Shown here: one piece after another, positions 55,001-63,614 of the stretch | How the letters are laid out: every line of letters begins with the position of its first letter | Numbering within the stretch: position 1 is the first letter of the stretch | Source of the DNA: Phaeoceros laevis | Lineage: Eukaryota; Anthocerotophyta; Anthocerotopsida; Notothyladales | DNA length: 63,614 bases | Assembly: GCA_049999765.1 (NCBI GenBank) | Contig: JBNGIQ010009151.1 | Coordinates: forward strand, 1-63,614 | Direction: 5' to 3' | Made by a program: the position numbers and the translations under genes | The notes under the pieces: generated by a model | The model's database searches: none | Told to the model about the DNA's origin: nothing | What the model saw: the letters and a program-made list of their open reading frames with translations, nothing else

Positions 55001-56727
55001 TCGCAAAACTGCTTGTCAACATTCTTCAGTAAGAACTGCTCCCTATAAAGGTTGGTCGAACTGGCTACCATAGCCTTCATCTTCTCAAAATTGGTATGTC
55101 CAAGGCGACAGTGCCACAGCATTGTCTGTTGTTTAGCATAGGCTGCAAGTGTGACATAGCAAGATGCAGCTAGAGGAAGCTTCGACACGAAGTCCAACTT
55201 ATAAATGTCATTGACTGGGACACCTGTGGCCCTGACATGACCCATGTTATGTGGGTCAGTGATTGTGCAGGTGGTTCCACTAAAGAACACATCATACGAT
55301 GTTTGCACAGAAAACTTGAGAAGTGACACGAGGTTCTTGACCAACTTAGGGATATGAAGGACATCCTGGAGGTAGATAGTGGTGTAATCCTTGAGAAGGA
55401 CAGGTACTGTACCTCTACCAGCTATCGGACTGCCTCTGTCATCACCCATCATGATCACTTGACCTGGAGGTAACTTGGTATAGGAACTGAATGCATCTCT
55501 TTGACGACAGCAATGAGCTGATGCACCTGAATCTAGAAACCACGAGTTAGCTTTTGCTTCAGCAGATACCAAGCATACAGTCAACAATGTGTTGGACTTG
55601 CGTTGTGCCAGGTGTGTTTCTGCAGGAGGTGCTGTTCTCCGAGGCTCATTCGCCTTCTTCTTTCGGCATTCTGCTTCATAATGGCCTGGAATTAGGCACC
55701 AGTTGCATGGTCCTTTCTTTTTGGCTGGTCCAGGGTGAGGAGGTCGCTTTCTGAAGCTGCTGCTGTTGCTATTGTTGTTTTGTGGCCAGGACTGTCGAGA
55801 TGGTGGTCTCCGAGAACCTCTGGTTGCACCTGATGCAAAGAGTATCCTGTTGGAGGCCTCTCCACGCTGGGAGGTGCCACCTCGTGTTGCAGCCCTGCTA
55901 GACTCCTCCTCGAAGAGTGCTCCTATGAGATCAGATAGCGTTACTGCTGGATTCTGACCTGCTGGAGTTGCTTGCGCAATATTCCTCAGCGTTGTACTAT
56001 GGTTACTCACGAAGGTACGATAACTTGGTGGTAACGATAGCAATAAGGCAATAGCAGCTTGATATTCTGTAAGCGTAGTACCTGCTGAGACTAGCTTAGA
56101 TCTCAGCTGTCTGAACTTGCTTACATGCTGTTCGACTGAATCAGATTCTTTCATGAATAAGTTGTAGAGAGATCTGGTTGCTGACAACGTAGATGCTCCA
56201 TTAACCACTTCGTATTGTTGTGTCATGGAGTCCCACATAGCCTTCGTGGACTCTGCATTGCGAGTGTGATGCATCATGGTCCCATCCAAGGCTGCTTGGA
56301 TGACTCCAAGAGCACGAAGGTCCAATTTATTCCAAGCTGCAATCACATCTGCTGTTGCCGTCGTTGGCAGTTTGGGGTTTGTACCATCCACAACACCCCA
56401 TAGTTCATTCTCCTGCAGTATAGTCTTGACTCTCATAGCCCACACATCGAAGTTGATCCCAGCAAATCGGTCTTTTTCCTTGAAATCAACCTTCATGTGT
56501 ATGATAGGTGCAGGATTAGCCATGCTGTTTTTCAACTTATTTTTGATTACTTGTGCTACAAGTGTTCTTGCGAGTAACTCGGCCGGCGTGAGTGTAACTT
56601 GTGGAGGTGTCTGTGGAGGTGTTGACAACCCAAGGGGGTCAACCTTGATCTGACCTGTGTTAAAGCTACCACTACCACTAGGTGTCTGACGTAGTGGGAT
56701 CTTGTTGCGTCTGCCTCGACCTGACAT
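52098..56727 (-). pseudogene. gag-pol: Copia gag-pol polyprotein, one frameshift and one stop
   Basis: The first frame (56727-53320, 1135 codons) has a UBN2-type gag region (about residues 70-290), a zinc knuckle CNWCLIPGHYEAEC (341-354), protease WFLDSGASAHC (DSG 399-401), integrase H-H-C-C (about 539-577) and core residues D605, D669 and E705. RT starts near residue 1030 (KWVFKRKLNPDG). An extra A in an A run near 53367 shifts the frame. RT then continues at 53363-52620 with LALYVDDCIIIASS. After one TAA at 52620, RNase H follows to 52098 (VVALSSTEAEYIS, ADLLTKA). It encodes everything for retrotransposition, and with only two lesions it must be recent. Confidence 0.92.
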
Positions 56728-57295
56728 GGACAGGTGTTAACCTAAGGCTACGTATTCTAGACATTGACAAATTGATTGCTAGAAATCAGTAAATGAATAA
56801 TGCTTCTGTGATGCGACCTTCCCTTTCTCGCCGGACTTTGTGAAAGGTTCACAATATCTCTGCCTTGGAGCAGATGCTGGCATAGAGGATGTCGCTCCCC
56901 ACAGGTACTCAAACTGATTGACAAGTGACCGTATGAGGTTTCTGTCTTTGTGCCACAGGATGTGAAGACCGCTGCGAATTTCTCTTGCGCATCGGCATCG
57001 CGCAACTAGGAATAGTAGTGATACACAGCTTCCGCCAAGAATGCATCGGCCATTGCGCCAAATCTGGTAAGCGCAATTCGTAGTGACGCAATTACTGCTC
57101 GGAATTCCTCATGCGCAAGGTCTTTGATGCAGACTTTTGACTTGCAGGTTGCGCACTTGCTGGCAGGTGGCGTGGGAGCGTCCATGCCTCCTGCTTCACA
57201 CCAGGAGGTCAGCGTTGTCACAGGAGACTGGCATCTTCCCAGGGGAGCGTGCTGGACTGCCCTGTGACAGCGCTATCCCTTCTGGGATGTAGCCA

Positions 57296-57307
57296 GCTCT
57301 GATACCA
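57296..57307 (-). other. Primer binding site (initiator Met tRNA)
   Basis: TGGTATCAGAGC on the minus strand, immediately after the 5' LTR. It is the standard plant Copia minus-strand primer site. Confidence 0.92.
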
Positions 57308-57537
57308 TGAAGATCTAAGGAGATCGTAGGATCGAGTAGTTGGAAGATTGAATGTAGAAGGGTTAATTATGCGTGAGGGCCGTGCGCCCTTTAAGCATGC
57401 GCGCGGGCACCGTATCGGTGTGTCCCGTGGCTTGTGACGTTCGGTAGTTGGGTCGTGACCTTTAGTTTCTGTTTATAACTGATTACTTTCTAATTGTCTA
57501 TTTATGACTATCTATTATTAACTATACTATATCTTTA
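57308..57537 (-). repeat. 5' LTR of Copia copy 2
   Basis: 230 bp; three differences from the 3' LTR (an A/G, a C/T and an A/T). Confidence 0.93.
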
Positions 57538-57677
57538 TAGGACACACGTCAGAAAGCTCGGCCTTTGCTCTGGATGCACACTCAAGGCCAGTTTCGACAA
57601 GTGTCGGCAGATCAGTTGACTCCCAAGTGCACTTGGATCAGCTGTGAAAAACAGCAGTAAGAGAATTTGAACCAACC

Positions 57678-58560
57678 TCATCTCGACCTCAACAGGAAAC
57701 GTTCACGAAGCCCAGCAAACAGTTCACATATATTGGGGACGATCTTGACAAGAGGCAAGCAAAAGTAACACCGTTCGCTAAAATCAAGCCTTCCTGCTTC
57801 ATCCTTGCATATAATGCGAGCACCTGATGACTGAGCCCATGCATACCCACTTATCAGCAGCACATACCAGCATACCCACTTAGTCCATGTTACCGCATTC
57901 CTTATGGACAGACTGTCAAGCACTTTGCGTGTGTCTTCCAACTGGCCACATTTGGCATACATATTTACAAGACAAGTGCCAGTATCATGCCACCTTCAAG
58001 CAGTTCTCTGTTTCCGACTGCTGCTGCCCACCCAACTATAGAGCACTAGCACTTCTACACCGCGTCCCCAGCTCTACATCCCCATGACTCTTGCAGGCAT
58101 TCAGCAGTGCCATCAACCCAACAATGTTGTTTTCGCACCCAGCTCCCTCACCTAAATGGCCTGCCCACCAAAGAAGATCAACGATGCAAGTCTAATGCTC
58201 AACTGTCGGGTTCAGGCCATTCTGTTTCACCATGGCACCCGATCCTTAATGACCAGCCCCGCATTACTACATGCTACAGGAAGGCAAGTAAATGTGATGT
58301 CACTAGGATGAACACTAGCCACCATCATCTCTGCAAAATAGGCTGTAGCCTTGTAGCCTTTTTTGTACCATACCCATTTACCAGTGTCCCTGCAATCAGT
58401 AGTGCCCCTCAGAAACAAGTCCGCAGCCTGCAAATTTCGGACCACTAGTTGCCTCTGCAAGACGATCGAGTTCTTGAAATGACCAATCCATCTTGAAATT
58501 GGAAATCTAGGTTTGCGGATTCTCAGACATGCATCACTCAAGCTTGAATGTGCCACAAAC
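57678..58560 (-). pseudogene. PPR pseudogene, segments out of order
   Basis: On the minus strand the upstream part (58556-58227) matches the late repeats of the intact gene (FAEMMVASVHPSDITFTCLP, CSNAGLV), while the downstream part (57962-57678) matches earlier ones (MYAKCGQLEDTRKVLDSLS). Between them a broken stretch matches the segment before the DYW domain. It is a rearranged relative of the gene at 34581. Confidence 0.7.
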
Positions 58561-58619
58561 AGACTTAAACTGCTGCAACTTTAGGCAACACTACTGACAG
58601 GCAATTGAGAGGCAATGTA

Positions 58620-59253
58620 TTAGGAATACCCTGGTTGTGGACTCTGTTGTGGGGTAATGAGGTGTGATCCAGGGACCATACCTGCACGCAATAAATGTCC
58701 ACGACCGATCAGCTCATTCCATGTCACTACATCCTTTGTGTCCATGCTGTCAAAAATCTGGCGTGCATCTTCCAGCTCACCACATTTTGCATACATGTCC
58801 ACCAGGCAGTTGCCCACCACTATATTATCTAGCAGTCCTCTTTTGACAATCTGTGAGTGAAGTTGCCTGCCCTTCTGCAAGGCACCAGTGCTTGCACACG
58901 CCTTCAGAAGGCAAGGAAAAGTAACATGGTCATCCAAAATGAGGCCCGCCTCCTCCATTTGCCCATACACACCAAGCGCCTCTTGGGCGAGTCCTTGCTG
59001 TGCATACCCAGCAATCAGCGCTGTCCATGTCACCGCACCTTTTGTATCCATGCTGTCAAAAATTTGGCTTGCATTATCCAGCTCACCACATTTTGCATAC
59101 ATGTCCACCAGGCAGGTGCCCACCACTACATCATCCAGCAAACCTCTTTTGACAATTTTTGAGTGCAGCTCCCCGCCCTTCTGTTTGGCACCAGTGCTTG
59201 CACACGCCTTCAGAAGGCAAGCAAAAGTAACATGGTCACCCAAAATGATCAAT
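58620..59253 (-). pseudogene. PPR repeats, open frame fused to inverted integrase piece
   Basis: Two full PPR sets are in one frame (VTFACLLKACASTG, CLVDMYAKCGELDNASQIFD, WTALIAGYAQQGLAQEALGV and a second set). The frame starts inside the inverted integrase duplication at 59254-59297 and ends in an unrelated tail after WNELIGRG. It lacks E/DYW domains. The open frame is a fragment, although two repeat sets are undamaged. Confidence 0.7.
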
Positions 59254-59355
59254 AAGGCCGTCAGCTTGGGGATGATCCCGGGAAGTACGTCTATGATCAA
59301 TCAGGGCATCAATCATAGGCGTACTTCCCGGGATCATCCCCAAGCTGACGGCCTT
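59254..59355. repeat. 44-bp inverted duplication of integrase DNA at the insertion border
   Basis: Arms 59254-59297 and 59312-59355 are reverse complements with one mismatch, separated by 14 bases. The right arm is the resumed gypsy integrase on the plus strand. The left arm encodes the same piece (DHRRTSRDHPQADG) on the minus strand. It marks the right border of the DNA that interrupts the gypsy element. Confidence 0.88.
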
Positions 59356-60141
59356 GCTGAGCGCATGGTGCAGACCATTAAACAGGGTTTGCGCAAATTT
59401 TTCCTCACGCATAACAAGTCTGATTGGGACTTAGCCTTACCTTACCTGGCTATGGGGTACAGAATGAGCAGGCATGCATCCTTGGGGGAGTTCTCTCCCT
59501 ACTACTTGCTTTTTGGTCGCCACCCTCTACCACCTTCCAGCATTGCTTGCCAGCTGGAGGCAGTGGTGGATTTGGACAGTCCTGTTACATGGGTTAAGGT
59601 TATGTCTGACCGTGCAGCATTGTTTAGGCGAGCCATGCCAATGGCGATGTAGAATTTGCAGATTGCTCAACACCGCGATACTCTGCGGTATGCACACACT
59701 CGGGGTGGATCCTATCGGCCTAAAGCTCGGAAATTCGAGATTGGGGACTTTGTGTATATGCAGCAGCCACAGGTGGACACCTTAGAAATGTCTACCAGCC
59801 GTGTCATCCTGCGAGTGCAAGCTGTGAAACCTTCCGGAATTCTGGTGCTTCAAGGCAAGGATGGAAGGACGATTTCGCAACATGCCAAGCACTGCGCCCC
59901 GTGCCATCTACCCAACTTGGACACCACCATCGTCACCGCCAACTGGATCCCGCCCATTGACTATTCCTGCCAGGTATGTCATCGCATTGACGATGCTGAT
60001 AAAATGCTCCTCTGCGACAATTGCAACAAAGGCTTCCATCTTTTCTGCCTTCAACCTGAACTGCTTCAGGTACCTGATTCCCTTTGGTTTTGTGCGTCTT
60101 GTCTAGCACGTTCTGCCTCTTGCAGCTCCTCTCCTTCCTGA
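59299..60141 (+). pseudogene. pol: Gypsy integrase C-terminal half ending in a PHD finger
   Basis: The integrase core resumes with NHRRTSRDHPQADGLAERM (third catalytic residue, the Glu) and FGRHPLPPSS. One TAG lies at 59650-59652. A GD-F-Y-type C-terminal fold follows (KFEIGDFVYMQ), then a C4HC3 PHD finger at 59968-60102: CQVC, then LLCDNC, then GFHLFC, then WFCASC. The stop is at 60139-60141. PHD fingers bind histone H3 tails; here it sits where chromoviruses carry a chromodomain, so a role in choosing integration chromatin is plausible. Confidence 0.88.
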
Positions 60142-60143
60142 TC

Positions 60144-60159
60144 AAGGATCTGGGGGGGG
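60144..60159 (+). other. Polypurine tract of the gypsy element
   Basis: AAGGATCTGGGGGGGG lies just after the pol stop and directly before the LTR start TGTAAAC. Confidence 0.75.
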
Positions 60160-60847
60160 TGTAAACAGCGCTCTTTTCTTTGGCTGTTTTCTTTGCTGAT
60201 TAGCAGAGTGTTTAAGTGTGCACAAGCAGTCAGAGCTCAGGCTGGCATCAACGACGCCTCACAACACGACATACAGTTGCATGACAGCTGTCACGATGTG
60301 CTAATTGACATCGTGCTGCAGGTGGTTGCCAATATGAACAAGGTTGTGGTCGTTGTGACGTTTCTTTCAGCATCCTTTTTAGGTGTTTCTTACGGTGCTC
60401 TTGCGGCGCACCTTACATGTCTTTACAGTAACGGTTATGCCCGCCAGCATGATGACGCGGGGTATTTAGCTAGTTAACTATGCAGGCCTGTACGAGTGGA
60501 CGTGTTTCCATGTGTAACTTGCCGGCCCATTTTGACCCGTTGACGGGCAGGCCGTGCCGCCAAAGTTTAGGTAGTTATCAATGCCGCAAAACATGGCGCG
60601 ATCTCGTAGCGCTAGTGAGAGATTAGAGGTCGGTTAGTAGAAGTCCCGCTCCCGCGCACTGTCGTCCAGTCTTTAGCAAATTCCTAACCTAAGACAGCGC
60701 TTTTGGCATTCCGCTAGCTATGCGATTCTTCAATGTTGCAACTTCTTGTCAACTTGTTTGATGTCTTGTGGCAATTGTGCTAGGCTCCTTTCCTAATCTT
60801 AGGATTTCATTGCATTACATCCTTTCAACTGTGCATGAAGCTCTGAT
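60160..60847 (+). repeat. 3' LTR of the gypsy element
   Basis: 688 bp, starting TGTAAACAGCG after the polypurine tract. From 60289 it matches the 5' LTR (39961-40525). The end is set by the shared sequence and by the start of a second LTR head directly after it. Confidence 0.82.
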
Positions 60848-61224
60848 TGTAAACAACGTTCTTTTCTTTGGCTGTTTTCTTTGCTGATTAGCAGAGTGTT
60901 TAAGTGTGCACAAGCAGTCAGGGCTCAGGCTGGCATCAACGACGCCTCACAACACGACATACAGTTGCACGACAACATTCATAAACTAGCAGGTTGAACT
61001 ATGCGTTCTATAGAAAAGCCACAAGGCATGCTGCCCAGCTGACCACGGCAGCAGCATAATCAGACTTGCGTGCATGACTGACTGTGTAGTGGCGAAACTG
61101 AACAAGGCAACCTAAACCTGTGCAGACCTGAATCAGGAAAAAGACCAAAATTCAGCATCCTGGCTGTACAGCAGCAGCAACAACACACATGGACAAGGCA
61201 TGCAAAAACAAAGGAACTGCACTC
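60848..61224 (+). repeat. Second LTR head fused to a copied segment
   Basis: 60848-60974 repeats the first ~127 bases of the LTR (TGTAAACAACG, GCTGATTAGCAGAGTG) directly after the full LTR, with no internal sequence between. At 60975 it switches to a 250-bp segment that matches 39006-39255, within the mosaic 5' LTR region. Confidence 0.75.
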
Positions 61225-61258
61225 CCCCCCCAGCATTCAGCTAGCAATGTTGCAGCCG

Positions 61259-61411
61259 TCATGAGGAAGACATTGAGCATGTTGGGCACGACCAGGTCCC
61301 ATCCGGGACTAAAGTAAGAGGTGAACGCAAACAAAACATATAGTAGCCACTATTACACTGATCGCACATCAACATTTGTGCTGCATCGTCAATCCATCAA
61401 CAAACCTTGCA
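61259..61411 (-). pseudogene. PHD finger of the second gypsy copy
   Basis: The minus strand reads CKVC, a TGA, WIDDAAQMLMCDQCNSGYYM, FC, and then after a loop WSCPTC and a stop. The Cys spacing matches the first copy; the His ligand position is Tyr here (GYYMFC against GFHLFC). The coding end is the TGA at 61259-61261. Confidence 0.8.
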
Positions 61412-63226
61412 TGGGAAGTCTGGTGGGGGCCTCCAGTCAGCAGTGACCACTATAGGATCCAAGTTGGGGAGATGACATGGGACACAATTTTTCTGGTGAT
61501 CATTCCACGTCCCGCCGTCTTGACCTTGCAGAACCAGCACTCTAGAGGGCTTCACCTGCTTCACCCGCAAGATGATGCGACTAGCAGCAATGTTTAGAGT
61601 GTTAGATGTTTGCTTTTGTAAATAGACAAAGTCACCTGGCTCAAATTTTCGTGCCTTGGGAAGATAGCTGCCACCTCTGGTGTGGCCATACCGCAAGGTG
61701 TCCCGATGTTGGGCGATCTGCAGGTTTCCCATTGCCATAGGGATGGCTCTTCGAAACAAGGCTGCCCTGTCCGAGATCACAGTAGCCCAAGTGTTTGGGT
61801 TATCCAAGTCCACCACTTGGTCCATAGTTGCAGCAATGGATGAAGGTGGAATCGGATGCCTCCCAAACAGCAAGAAATACGGCGAAAAATCGCTCAAGGC
61901 AAGTTGCTTGTTGAATCTGTAACCCATAGCAATATATGGCAACATGAGATCCCAGTCCAGCTGATGTTGAGTCATACAGAGTTTGCGCAAACCTCTCTTC
62001 GTGGTCTGCACCGTTCTCTCTACTAGTCCGTCAGCTTGGGGGTGCTCACGCGAAGTACGGCAGTGATCCACAAGTGCCCAATCCAGCATTTCTTGGAAAG
62101 CTCCATGAAACTCAGAGCCCTGGTCAGTTAGACATTCAGCGCACTCTCCAAATCTGCTGAGTACACAATTAAGAAATGCTTGACTGGTCGTGGCTGCCTC
62201 TTTGTTTTGCAAGGCCACAAGCTCGACCTACTTGCTAAAGTGTTCGATCATGACCATAATGTAGACATTACCACAAGGAGTCTTAGGAAGCTCCCCTACC
62301 AAGTCACAGCTCCATCGATAAAACAAACCCTGGATTGGCAGTGGATGCAGCACTGGTTGCCGAGCTGTAAAATGAGCCCTCACTCTGTCACATTGCTCGC
62401 ATCCAGCCACCTCCTCTCTGACTTGCGAAAACATACCAGTCCAGAAAAAGTGTGGCAGCAGCAGGCTGTAAGTCCGTTTGACGCCAAAGTGACCCATCTC
62501 GTCATGCTCTCTTTGGACAAGAGCCCGACGCTCATGAGGTGGCAGCACCACTCTCTCACCCTGCGCCAGCACACAAACCAGATGATCAGATTTCCAGGCA
62601 AACCTCTTGCACCGATGCGAAATACGGTCCTTCTCCGCTGCGGAGCAATGGTCAGGCATGTGGCTAGTTTGAAGGAAATGCATGCTAGCATGATCCATCC
62701 AGATATCTGTTGATTGCGCAACAGGCACCACTTGAGCCATGGTATTAACAAGGATGGATAGAAAGGCAGCTGCCGTCCAGCCAGAAGCCTGGACATAGGC
62801 ATGATCAAAATCCTGCCTGGTTGCAGAAGCATCCACGGTGGACTGCATGGGGCTGCGCGACAAAGCATCTGCATTCTGATGCGTGAGTCCCGGCTTATGC
62901 AAAATCTCCATGTCATACTCATGTAGCAACAATGCCCAACGGACTAACTTTCCACTCAACTTATCATTAGTCATCAGCCAATGAAAAGGCTGATGATCAG
63001 TAACAATAGTGAATCTACGCCCATGCAAGTAAGGTCGAAAGTGGATGACTGACCAGACAACTGCCAAACATTCCCCCTCATAACTCGAATAATTGGACTC
63101 AGCGCGGTTGTTGCTGCGAGAAGCATAAGCAATCACTTGCTCCGTACCTCCTTCGAATTCATCAACTTGCGCAAGCACAGCTCCAATGCCAAGGGCACTC
63201 CAATCAGTATGCAGCAAGAATGGCTG
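61259..63226 (-). mobile_element. Second Ty3/gypsy copy, truncated: RNase H, integrase, PHD
   Basis: One minus-strand frame from about 63226 to a stop at 61259-61261, with in-frame stops at 62225 (TAG where the first copy has Trp) and 61394-61396 (TGA inside the PHD finger). It holds RNase H (LLHTDWSALGIGAVLAQ, VTDHQPFHWL), integrase zinc site (HDEMGHFGVKRTYSLL, CEQCDRV, intact here), core (CDLVGELPK, CLTDQGSEFHG, HPQADGLVERT), a C-terminal fold and the PHD finger. Gag, RT and any methyltransferase region are missing, cut at 63226. LTRs are not seen. It is a clear relative of the 39-61 kb element, but diverged. Confidence 0.88.
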
Positions 63227-63614
63227 TGGTGACCCACTTGTTGTTTTAATAATACTGGAGATATTTTTTTGGTTGTTTTGTTTGAATAAACGATTAAACT
63301 TTTACAATAATGGTTGATTTGCTATTAGTTAATTAATTATCTAATTAATTAAATGATGGTGGTTAGTGAAAGGCTAATCCGTGAGCATGTGGAAATGAGA
63401 GGGTCCCTTTTCGAGATGTGTTGGCATGTGGAAATGATGGTGGAACATGTCAGGGTTCAAGACCATAGTTGGAACAGACAAGGGACGTACGCCAAGGAGC
63501 CTGACTCAGTGCCCTGGGAAGTGGTGCGCAAAGGAGGACTCTGAAGGAAGCTTTATCACAAGGATTGGCGCAACAGCTACCAGTACAAGGGTCACAGGGC
63601 GTTATGCCTAAGTG
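63227..63614. other. Anonymous DNA at the window end
   Basis: It starts abruptly at the gypsy truncation point with GTGACCCACTTGTT, is T-rich, and weakly resembles 3130-3200. Nothing else was recognised. Confidence 0.35.

Larger units (their letters stand above)
51196..57537 (-). mobile_element. Near-complete young Ty1/copia element, copy 2
   Basis: 6342 bp, read on the minus strand: 5' LTR 57308-57537, primer site complementary to initiator Met tRNA, gag-pol, antisense gene, polypurine tract, 3' LTR 51196-51425. The two 230-bp LTRs differ at three positions by eye (about 1.3%). The flanks show CAGGA on the left and TAGGA on the right, a likely 5-bp target duplication with one change. It lies inside PPR debris within the gypsy insertion block. 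One homopolymer frameshift and one stop break pol. Confidence 0.93.
38926..60974 (+). mobile_element. Ty3/gypsy element with DNMT3-like methyltransferase and PHD finger
   Basis: The order is 5' LTR (ending 40525), gag with two zinc knuckles, a spacer with six palindromes, a cytosine-5 methyltransferase domain, RT, RNase H, integrase, a PHD finger, a polypurine tract and a 3' LTR (60160-60847). About 11.3 kb of younger DNA (47999-59298) splits the integrase. Without it the element is roughly 9-10 kb. No aspartic protease was recognised. The usual initiator-Met primer site is not visible after 40525. The copy is inactive: gag has a frameshift, a stop and a 58-bp duplication-insertion; the methyltransferase has one stop; RT has a frameshift; integrase has stops. 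Target duplications could not be defined. Confidence 0.85.

Noticed and set aside
58888-59652. Plus-strand open frame running from PPR DNA into integrase
   Set aside because: The first part is antisense to PPR repeats and is joined to integrase only by the rearrangement at 59.25 kb; it is a chance fusion.

Overview
The window looks like repeat-rich nuclear DNA of a seed-free vascular plant, most probably a fern. The reasons are: an expanded family of DYW-type pentatricopeptide (PPR) genes and pseudogenes whose DYW domains carry the KPAxA signature and GRH/GRP ends of the DYW:KP class (known from hornworts, lycophytes and ferns); a SPEAR/TIE/SPOROCYTELESS-type repressor gene; and dense nested Ty1/copia, Ty3/gypsy, CACTA and Penelope-like elements. 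The species itself cannot be fixed from the sequence.

Layout. 0-5 kb: a short intact gene for a conserved plant protein (499-1038), then PPR debris and low-complexity DNA. 5-16 kb: a small basic ORF with a broken end, a motif-rich transposon-like tract, a decayed PPR-DYW pseudogene pair (7.2-9.4 kb) and anonymous DNA. 16-19.5 kb: a degraded Penelope-like reverse transcriptase next to a 5'-truncated Copia element. 20.8-21.7 kb: a large fold-back repeat around an assembly gap. 22.7-25.2 kb: a three-exon SPEAR-like gene on the minus strand. 25-33 kb: mostly anonymous sequence with two gaps. 33.1-37.5 kb: a RING-like fragment, an unrecognised ORF and an intact 967-codon PPR-DYW:KP gene carrying an N-terminal PDF motif.

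39-61 kb: one Ty3/gypsy element, interrupted by about 11.3 kb of younger DNA. Its order is LTR, gag with two zinc knuckles, a spacer with six copies of a 16-bp palindrome, a DNMT3-like cytosine-5 methyltransferase domain, RT-RNase H-integrase, a PHD finger at the integrase C-terminus, polypurine tract, LTR. The interrupting block starts with a CACTA terminus inside the integrase gene and holds PPR fragments plus a young 6.3-kb Copia element. 61.2-63.2 kb: a second, truncated gypsy copy on the minus strand that also ends in a PHD finger.

The main discovery candidate is this gypsy lineage. It encodes both a chromatin-reader-type PHD finger and a DNMT3-type DNA methyltransferase, functions that host DNMT3 proteins combine in one chain. 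Second, the Copia family carries a conserved antisense gene in its 3' region, with matching candidate intron borders in two diverged copies. All element copies seen here are broken by a few stops or frameshifts; most in-frame stops in the gypsy copies are of the C-to-T type expected from decay of methylated DNA.
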